Made by a program: the position numbers and the translations under genes. This document shows positions 56,075-64,000 of a stretch of DNA of 64,000 nucleotides, one piece after another (position 1 is the first letter of the stretch; every line of letters starts with the position of its first letter). The notes under the pieces are model-generated. The model was not told the DNA's origin. It ran no database searches and saw only the letters and a program-made list of their open reading frames with translations. This DNA is from Calliopum simillimum (taxonomy: Eukaryota; Arthropoda; Insecta; Diptera; Lauxaniidae). The stretch is taken from NCBI GenBank assembly GCA_951812925.1, contig OX638371.1:45482101-45546100 (forward strand). Direction: 5' to 3'.

Positions 56075-57310
56075 TAGGGTGGGCCGATTTGAAAATCGAT
56101 CTCGGCTACCCCCCTATATGGAAGTTCATTCAATTCTATGAATATTTGCCGAAGGAACTATACCTCCGCGTTCAACTTTAGTTCGGCGCATTTTTGAACG
56201 AAATTTTTATAAAGACAAAAGTAATGACATTATATGATTTGGCTGGTATTCTGTCAGTAATCAATTAAATTGGGTTCTGTTTACATAAAAAGTTTACCTG
56301 ATGGTGTGGAATTGATGCCATATATTTAAAAAGTGATATGGGTCAAATAGCCGATTATTATGACCGACTTTCAAAATCAAACAAAACACCAACCTAGGCT
56401 GAAAGTTCATTCAATTCTATGAATATTTGCCCAAGGAACCATACCTCTACGTTCAACTTTAGTTCGGCGCATTTTCGATTGAAAATTTTACCTTGCATTT
56501 TTTTTTTATGCTTAATTTTCAAAATTCCTATAGAGACAAAAGTAATATCATAATATGTTTTGGCTGGTATTCTGACAGTAATCAATAAAATTGGGTTCTG
56601 TTTTTACGAAAAGTTTACTTGATAGCGTGGAATTGATTATATTTATTTTAAATATTATATCGGTCAAATAACCGATTTATTATAAACGATTCATATTTTT
56701 ACGTGGATTTTTTCAATCGAAACACCAACCCAAGTGTTTTTGGATGCTAGGATGCCGAATCTGACACTCATTTTTTTCCAGGGCAACATCTAGTGGCAGT
56801 TTTAGGAAGTAAATTAGCCGCTTTTTTTAATTTTACAGAACAATATACCAAAAATCTACGTAAAAATATGAAGCGTTTATAATAAATATATATAATTTGA
56901 CCGATATAATTTTTTGGAATAAATATAATCAATTTCACGCTATCAAGTAAATTTTTCGTAAAAACAAAACACAATTTTATTGATTACTGACAGAATACCA
57001 GCCAAAACATATATATCACTTTTTTAAATATATAGCATAAAATCCACACCATCAAGTGAACTTTTTATTTAATCAGAACCCAATTTAATTGATTACTGAC
57101 AGAATACCAGCCAAATCATATAATGACATTACTTTTGTCTTTATAAACATTTTTAAAATTTAGTATGAAAATAAAAAAAAATATTAACGAAAGGTAAAAT
57201 TTTCGATCAAAAATGCGCCTTCGGCAAATATTCATAGAATTGAATGAACTTTCACATAAGGGGGTAGCCGAGGTCGATAAAATTTTGTCCATACAATTTG
57301 GCCCACCCTA
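56075..57310. mobile_element. hAT-like foldback element, copy 2
   Basis: Starts TAGGGTGGGCCGATTTGAAA and ends TTTGGCCCACCCTA, 1236 bp. CTGGACAC is directly repeated on both sides (56067-56074 and 57311-57318). It is the same family as 12484-13848, with the same pair of units per arm, but with asymmetric deletions and about 100 bp of extra DNA near the centre (56745-56820). Confidence 0.93.
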
Positions 57311-58069
57311 CTGGACACCGATCCTTGCTCGGTCAACAATCAGATCTTATTATTTTACTCGATGTTTTTTATTCATAGCTATTTTTTTGTGGTGAAACTC
57401 GTATCTCTTCACCTCCAATGCTCATGCTTACAAAACGATAAATCAACCGATGAGAGTAATAATAAGAAAAAACTCGGAAAAGATCGAATGGTATAGAAAA
57501 ATATCAAAAACTCAAAATTTTTTTGGTGCAATGGAATGCCCCAAAATAAATAAATAGGATATGCCACGCTTCCAAAATATTTCGTCTTTAGTCAGGGGGC
57601 TGAAATATCTTATCTTCAAAGGATCATAACTCAGAAGAGATCTATTGGAAAAATCCGAAAGGATATTTTGATAAAAAAAGAGTGTGGCTATTCGATGCCA
57701 TTAATAAAAAAAATTTGACCTTTTCTTGTAGCTACGCTGTAAGACTGAACACAGCGTTTTCTTCAAATGCAAGCAAGGATATTTCAAAATCCTGCAGGTA
57801 TAATGACAGCTTTGTTGATGAAGACGGATTCAGCGTCAAAAAGTACATAAGAATGCATATAAGAAATAAAAAGTTCATTCAATTTTTTTTTTGTACCTGA
57901 GTTATTAACCAAAATTTTTATTTTGGTAAAAAGTAGGGGTGGCAGTTATTGAACAACGCCCACTTTTCTTTATGATTTAGATACTCACAATCTAGACCCT
58001 TATAGCAAATTTCATTAAAACATGTTACACCATTTGCGAAAAATAGCATTTAATGTGTTTTACTTGTGT

Positions 58070-58445
58070 GGGAGACTCCACGCGCAACGGCGATATTTCG
58101 CTCACTTTCAGATGAGAGATGCCTTATAGCAAGTAGGCTCCTCACAGTTAATTTCAGAATGATTGCTTTGTTAGTTTTCTTTTTATACCGTATTATATAT
58201 TTGTGGGCGGTGCCACACCCTTCAACGAGTTTTTCCAATATAACGCATTTAACGTATTTTGCTTGCATGGGAGATTCCACGCGCAACGGCGATATTTCGC
58301 CCATTTTCAGACGAGAGATGCTTTATAGCAAGTGGGCTCTTCACAGTTAATTTCAGAATGATTGCTTTATTAGTTTTATTTCTATTCCGTATTATATATT
58401 TATTTGTGGGCGGTGCCACGCCCTTCAACGAGTTTTCCCAATTGG
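58070..58445. repeat. ~190 bp tandem duplication in the left arm of foldback 2
   Basis: Two units with GGGAGAYTCCACGCGCAACG, CAGTTAATTTCAGAATGATT and GTGGGCGGTGCCACRCCC. The right arm has one matching unit (61905-62090), so the duplication occurred in the left arm only. Confidence 0.85.
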
Positions 58446-59489
58446 AGTCGTTTTCGAGTAATATTGAATAAAAATTTTCAAGGGCTAAAAAGTGGGCCTG
58501 ACACTTCTTCGATCCCGCCCACTTTTTGTCTGTTTTAAGGTATTATTAAGACGTACCCGCTCACTAAGTTTCATCCAAATACCTTATATGGTTTGCGAGT
58601 TATGACTAAATCAAATTTAAAATAAGGGCAGTGCCACACCCCCTGGTGAGCATTTACAAAGTTCAAACCTAGCTCATTTTTTATTTTTTTTTATTAATAA
58701 TTCAGACAACTATACAGTTGGTATAAGAGTAATTTAAAAAAAAAAGAGAAATTGTATGCTAATATCTAACTGTATTCCAAGTTTCATTAAAATCGCTGTA
58801 GCCGTTTTTGAGAAGAAATATCGGCACAGAAATAAGTACAAAAAAAACAAAAAAACATAAAAACAAACATACAATTTTAGCTCGTATAAGAAGAGAATAT
58901 ATAGTACGTTTAGAAATAAATATTGGTTCTTGAGATATTTGTAATTAAGTGGAACTATCTTTTTTTTGGTCCAAGACCCGAATATTACCCATATCTCGAA
59001 AACGACGTGAAAAAAAATGTGATTTTCGGAATCAGCAGCCGATTTTACATATAAAATAGATAATGACATTCAAAGGTGATTTTGGTTGTAAACTGAGTAC
59101 TTAACCAGATCTTTTATACGAATAGCTTAAAAAAAATAATTTTTAATATTTTATTGTGAAACTAGTTGCCCGGGAGCGACTTCGTTCGCCCGTTCCAATA
59201 CCCTTTAAAAATTTATGTACGCAATGTCATGTTATTTGTCCCGGTGCGAGATCTTTTGAATATCCCGGGCGAAGCCGAGGGAATTTGAAATGAGAATTTG
59301 TCTTGGAATCTGACCTGAAAGTGTTAAAACCTCATTCTCCGTCCTGTCCCTAACCGCTTCTTAGCGCACTTAATTTGCCCGTTTCGCATATTGAGTTATT
59401 TTCTACAAAAAACTTATACGACATTGTTTTGTATATTATATATTTCAGCTATTGTTTTTATACCCTACACCTATCATATATATATTCAC

Positions 59490-59925
59490 TTTGTCCTTCC
59501 GTTTGAACGGCTACGTTAACAAACAAAATTGCCGTATTTGGGCCGATGCCAAAAATTCAGGATATTAGTGTAGCCGACCTCTGGTTTCAACAGGATGGCG
59601 CAACATGGCATACAGCTGAAGAAACAATCGCTTTATTGAGGGACACGTTCGATGAAAACATCATCTCAAGAAATGCTCCTGTTAATTGGCCACCAAGATC
59701 ATGTGATCTGACGCCATTGGATTACTTTCTTTGAGGATATGTTAAATCACTTGTTTATGTCGACAAACCCGAAACTATTGACGCTTTGGAAACTAACATA
59801 ACTCGTGTTGTTCAAGCAATACCTGCCGATATGCTCGAAAGAGTTGTCGAAAATTGCAACCACAGAATGAACCATTTAAGAGCTAGTCGTGGGCAACATT
59901 TGAACGAAATAATTTTTAAACATTG
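59490..59925 (+). pseudogene. mariner-like transposase remnant 1, C-terminal part
   Basis: After NGYVNKQNCRIW and a deletion, it shows DLWFQQDGATWHTAEETIAL (second Asp) and VNWPPRSCDLTPLDYFL (third Asp, 36 residues later), then a stop where Trp is usual and the C-terminus ending near LNEIIFKH at 59925. N-terminal DNA-binding and first Asp regions are absent. Tc1/mariner superfamily; the subfamily is not fixed. Confidence 0.88.
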
Positions 59926-59929
59926 AGTT

Positions 59930-60962
59930 GAAGGAACCGAACTATCAACGATCGATTCACCAAAAATGGGGTCGCAATCACCATATTAGTGAAATGACTG
60001 TGCGCAACATTGTGAATAAATTTTATCAAACTGGGTCCATACTTGATGTTCCGAAGCCGACCAGAGTGCGGAATGCACGCAGTGCTGAGAATATTGCTGC
60101 CTTAAGTGAAAGTGTCGTCGAGTCAAATTTTGCACTTGGTCTTGAAGTTACACCCATATAAAGCCGAATTGACGCAGCAGCTGTTGCCTCGTGACCATGC
60201 ACAACGCCGTACATTCACTTATTGGGCCCTGCAAATAATTGCTGAAGATGATGATTTTTTCGGTTGAGGCTCATTTCCACCTCGGCGGCTATGTTAACAA
60301 GAAAAACTGCCGTATCTGGGGGTTGGAAAATCCACAAATAATCGTGGAGAAGCCAATGCATCCACCGCGAGTCACAGTTTGGTGCGGTTTATGGGTCGGA
60401 GGCATCATTGGGCCGATTTTTTTTCGAAAATGAGGCAGTCCGAAAATGTCAACTCTGAGCGGTACCACACTTTGTTGGAGAACAATTTTGTGCCGGAGGT
60501 TGAAGCTCAAGGTCTGGACGATATGTGGTTTCAATATGACGACGCTACACCAAAAACAACTCGCCTCAATTTGGACTTTTTGCGTCGCAAATTCCCGAAC
60601 CGTGTAATTTCTCGTCGCAGTGATGTGAATTGGCCGCCCAGATAATGCGATTTGACGCCGTTAGACTTTTTTCTGTAGGGTTACACGTAGGATAAAGTCT
60701 ATGTGCATGATCCGAAGACCATTCCAGACTTGAAAAGCAATATTACATCGGTGATTCGGGCCATTTCGGAGGCCATACTGCAAAATGTCATCGAAAATAT
60801 GGCCGTGAGAGTGAGATATCTACGGAATAGTCGCGGTGAACATATCCGCGAAATAATATCCCACACATAATCCTATTGTCAACGAAATAAAATATTTGGA
60901 AAATTCCGAACCGTTTGCGTTTTATTCAATCAAAGTACAACACGTCTTAATGGAACACCCTT
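59930..60962 (+). pseudogene. mariner-like transposase remnant 2, with DNA-binding part
   Basis: Begins in the helix-turn-helix region (HHISEMTVRNIVNKFYQTGS), continues with EAHFHLGGYVNKKNCRIW, TVWCGLWVGGIIGPIFF and, after a frameshift near 60430, DDMWFQYDDATPKTTRLNLD and VNWPPR. A stop replaces the next residue before CDL, and several more stops follow to about 60870. The catalytic DGAT has become DDAT. The 3' end at 60940-60962 carries CGTCTTAATGGAACACCCTT, probably the right terminal repeat. Confidence 0.87.
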
Positions 60963-60964
60963 AA

Positions 60965-61385
60965 GATGTATGTATGTATTCTCCTTTAACCCCTAGGAGG
61001 AGCATAGGGCCAATATGAAACGTATCCATTTGTTGCGATCCCTTGCGATGACTTTGATTTCTTGCCACGATTTTCCCGATTCTTGTATTTCCTCGTAGCT
61101 CGGCATTTGATTAGTGCGAGGCCACCAAACCTTTAGTATACGCCTTTAGCATTTGTTGACGAATACTTGCAGCTTGGTTGTTAGTTGTTCAGTAACATGT
61201 TTCGCACCCATATAACAAAACCGTTCGAAACAATACATTCGAATCAAAAATGCGCACTGTCGTTTTGGTTGATATAACGGAAGAAGACCATATATTGTTC
61301 AGTTGAGCAAACGCGCCTTTTGCTATTCTATAGTTGATATCTTCTTTTGCTCCGGTTTTGGAGCTTCAAAATAATAATTTCTAAA
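60965..61385 (-). pseudogene. LINE ORF2 C-terminal fragment (RTE-like)
   Basis: The minus strand reads AFAQLNNIWSSSVISTKTTV, then TVLLYGCETCY, then the ISN-ELR block. After a deletion comes GKSWQEIKVIARDRNKWIRF then ILALCS. These are hallmarks of the region behind RT in RTE/BovB- or CR1-like insect elements (LYGCETW; W..FV.ALC). Frameshifts and an internal deletion are present. Confidence 0.75.
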
Positions 61386-62750
61386 AATTTGATTTTTTTA
61401 TCACAAAAATCGGCCTCTAGTGCACAAACTGTTAGCTGTAGAAACAAGATCCTCTGGAACTAAATATCTTCTCTCCTTATACGAGATAAAATTGTAAGTA
61501 CTTATGTATGTATGTTTGGAACGGGCAAAACTTTTTCTCGAAAACGGCTACAGCGATTTTAATGAAACTTCGGATAATGTTAGACATTAGCATACAATGA
61601 AGAATGAGCTAGGCTTGAACTTTGTAAATGCTCACCAGGGGGCGTGGCATCGCATTAAATTTTAAATTTGATATGGTCATAACTCGCAAACCATACAAGG
61701 TATTTGGATGAAATTTGGTGAGCGGGTACGGCGTAATAATACCTTGTAACAGACAATTGGGCGGGATCGAAGAAGTGCCAAGCGCACTTTTCAGCCCTTG
61801 AAAATTTTGATTCAATATTACTCGAAAACGACTCGACAATTTTGATGAAAATTTAGGAGCTGTTACCTCTGGAAACAAGTATTAATATGTTATATGCCGT
61901 TATATTGGGAAAACTCGTTGAAGGGCGTGGCACCGCCCACAAAAAATATAATGCGCTATAAAAAGAAAACTACTAATGCAATCCTTCTGAATTTATCTGT
62001 AGGGAGTCTACTTGCTATTAGGCACCTACGACCTGAAATAAGGCAATATATCGAAAGTGCGCGTGGAACCTCCCATACAAATAAAACACATTAAATGCTA
62101 TTTCTCGCAAATGATACAACATATTTTGCTAAAATTTTGTATGCGGATCTGGATCAGGAGTATCTAAAGCATAAGAAAAAGAAACCTTTGTTTAATAATT
62201 GCCACGCCCACATTTTTTATCAAAATAAAAATTTTGGTTAATAACTCAGGCACAAAAAAAAAATGGAATGAACTGTTTAATTCTTATATGCAGTCTTATG
62301 TACTTTTTGACGCTGAATCCGTCTTTATCAGCAGAACTGTCATTTAAACTGCAGGATTTTGAAATATCCTTGCTTGAAGTTGAAGAAAACGCTGTGTTCA
62401 GTCTTACAGCGTAGCTACAAGAAAGGGTGAAATTCTTTTTTATTAATAGCACCGAACCGTTACACTCTTCCTTATCCAATTATCCTTTCGGATTTTTCCA
62501 ATAGGATTCTTATTTTTCGAGTTATGATCTTTGAAGATAAGATATTTCAGCTGCCATACAAAAGACGAAATATTTTGGGTGCGTGGCATATCCCATTTAT
62601 TTATTTTTTGGCATTTTATTTCACCAAAAAAAATTTGAGTTTTTGATATTTTTCTATACCATTCAATGCTTTCCGAGTTTTTTCATATTATTGTTCTCAT
62701 CGGTTTATTTATCATTTTGAAAGCATGACCGTTAGAAGTGAAAAGTTTCA

Positions 62751-63430
62751 GATTTGACTATAAAGCAAAATTGGCCCTATGCTTTTCCTAGGAAACATAC
62801 ATAGGGGAAGGGTACCGGCTGTGGGCACCGTTTTGTAACGTTGGCATCCACGACGATATTTCAGTAAAACACACGCTTTAAATAAAAAAAGAGGGGTCCC
62901 CACACCCGGACCAATTCGGGGTCCATACTCAACTTTGATAGCCACTTTGAAAAGCATTGAGCAAATTGTGTTGTGTGAACATTTTGGTTGCATTCGGTTT
63001 TGAATCACAAAATATAGTAAATTTACTGCATAAATATAGATTGCATTCATCTTTTCGATTGATTCACTTCGATTTATCGCACTTGGAAAATTATTGAAAA
63101 AACTTTTGTGTTGACTTTCACTTATTCAAAAATTATTTTGTTCCCAGCATCAAGCGTTTGTTTGCTCCGGTAAATGCACAAAAACTTCGTGCTGTCCTAA
63201 AACGCGCTTAACATTTGTCAGAACAGCCGCATTTGTTTTCTGTCAAAAGTTATGGGGGGTGCTCACACCCGAACCCTGCCCGCTGGCCGTACTCTTCCGC
63301 TATATAAAGCAAAGAGTTTTTATAATCTTTTTTGGTCGATAAAACAAAAAAAGCTTTTAATATTCTTCCTTAGGGTTCCGGTTATCTGCTTTCATAAAAA
63401 TCAGTGCAGCAACTTGGTTGCAATAGCGTG
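62751..63430. other. no gene seen
   Basis: Mixed DNA with short GGGGTCCCCACACCCGGACC-like and GGGGTGCTCACACCCG segments. The ORFs at 62748-63050 and 63252-63539 match nothing and have transposon-like composition. Confidence 0.4.
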
Positions 63431-64000
63431 CTTGGCATTAAGGGGCGTGTTACTCGTACTAAAGAGAAAAAAGTTTTTGATATTTTCCGTCCTGCTCATT
63501 CTATCCCCATACCAAAGTTCACGAAAATCAATGCCGTGAGCGAGTGGCACCACCCACTTTAAAACATAAAGTTCATACTCTCGTTCCTTAGTGTTAGCCA
63601 TGTCTCTGTTCAAGCGTTTTTTCATTTAGAGACGTGGCCCCGCCCACTAAGAAACATTAAAGTCATACTATCTTTCCTTTGTGCTAACCCTATCTCTATA
63701 CCAAATTTCATAAAAATCGATGAACTGCCTTAGCCGTGAGAGCGCATTTCCATTTAGGGGCGTGGCACCGCCTACTGAAAAACACAATGGTCATGTTATC
63801 GTTTCATAGTGCATACCCTATCTCCATACCAAATTTCGTAAAAGAGAGCTTTTTTTTCATAAGGGGCGTGGCACCGCCCACTTAAAAACATAATGGTTAT
63901 ATTATCGTTTCTTAGCGTCTACCCTATCTGCACACTAAATTTCGTAAAAATCGCTCCAGTGGCTTAGCCGTGGGAGCGTTTTTTTCATTTAGGGGCGTGT
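63430..64000. repeat. GGGCGTGGCACCGCCC minisatellite, ~95-130 bp units
   Basis: Cores at about 63442, 63540, 63630, 63757, 63863 and 63992. Each core (GGGGCGTGGCACCGCCCACT) is followed by AAAAACATAATGGTCATATT-like text, CCCTATCTCCATACCAAATT, and TCGTAAAAATCG ... TTAGCCGTGAGAGCG. The array runs off the right edge of the window. Confidence 0.9.

Larger units (their letters stand above)
57392..62750. mobile_element. giant foldback element 2 (5.4 kb) with transposon-filled loop
   Basis: Left arm 57392-58905 and right arm 61475-62750 are inverted, sharing for example CGATAAATCAACCGATGAG / complement at the outside, AAGACTGAACACAGCGTTTT in the middle and GAGCTAGGTTTGAACTTTGT / complement near the loop. 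The left arm has an extra tandem copy of a ~190 bp block (58070 and 58262). Arms include GGGCGGTGCCACGCCC motifs. The loop holds two mariner-like remnants and a LINE tail. ORFs in the arms are not conserved between arms. Confidence 0.87.

Noticed and set aside
57682..58350. ORFs in the left arm of foldback 2 (and counterparts in the right arm)
   Set aside because: Frames are not preserved between arms and no motif is present; chance ORFs in repeats.
1..64000. tRNA or rRNA genes
   Set aside because: No cloverleaf with A and B box, and no rRNA-like conserved block, was recognised by eye; a covariance search could still find a decayed one.

Overview
This window looks like transposon-dense nuclear DNA from an insect, most likely a higher fly (a brachyceran dipteran; a tephritid fruit fly is plausible but unproven). 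The DNA is AT-rich and has no bacterial gene layout. It is packed with retrotransposon families familiar from flies: I/LOA-like LINEs with RNase H, PHD-finger LINEs, Ty3/gypsy elements, Tc1/mariner, hAT-type and Harbinger-type MITEs, and very long foldback elements. I see no intact cellular protein-coding gene, tRNA, rRNA or CRISPR array. Almost every coding stretch is a decayed transposon ORF with frameshifts or stops.

Layout: 1-2.8 kb, 3' part of a LOA/I-type LINE. 3.6-4.6 kb, tandem arrays rich in GATATC. 4.7-10.3 kb, a degenerate Ty3/gypsy element whose reverse transcriptase is split by a 1.2 kb TIR element that carries a decayed aminopeptidase P fragment. 11.3-12.3 kb, a possible host promoter and A-rich leader exon. 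12.5-13.8 kb, a hAT-like foldback with a perfect 8 bp target duplication. 14.7-19.8 kb, a nearly full-length I-type LINE. 20-27.4 kb, foldback and MITE elements, a ubiquitin pseudogene and a LINE tail. 27.5-33.1 kb, one PHD-type LINE broken by a 2 kb insertion and by an LTR that itself holds a MITE. 33.4-35.4 kb, two MITEs and a RACK1 pseudogene. 37.6-40.5 kb, a minus-strand gypsy element that has lost its reverse transcriptase. 40.6-42.1 kb, a TIR element holding a small retroposon. 43.36-48.79 kb, a 5.4 kb foldback built of ~150 bp repeats, with another transposon in one arm. 48.8-51.1 kb, a minus-strand LINE inserted in a mariner-like transposase. 51.3-57.3 kb, several MITEs, LINE scraps and a second copy of the 12.5 kb hAT-like foldback. 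57.4-62.75 kb, a second giant foldback whose loop holds two mariner remnants and a LINE tail. 63.4-64 kb, a GGGCGTGGCACCGCCC minisatellite.

The genes do not form a pathway; the story is layered insertion. If the 11.3-12.3 kb block is a real leader exon, the remaining ~50 kb could be a transposon-filled intron. The most notable points are three decayed host-gene copies (aminopeptidase P, ubiquitin, RACK1), two giant foldbacks with central cargo, internally deleted retroelements with fused ORFs (protease to integrase; endonuclease to RT thumb), and several insertions whose target duplications or empty sites can be read directly.
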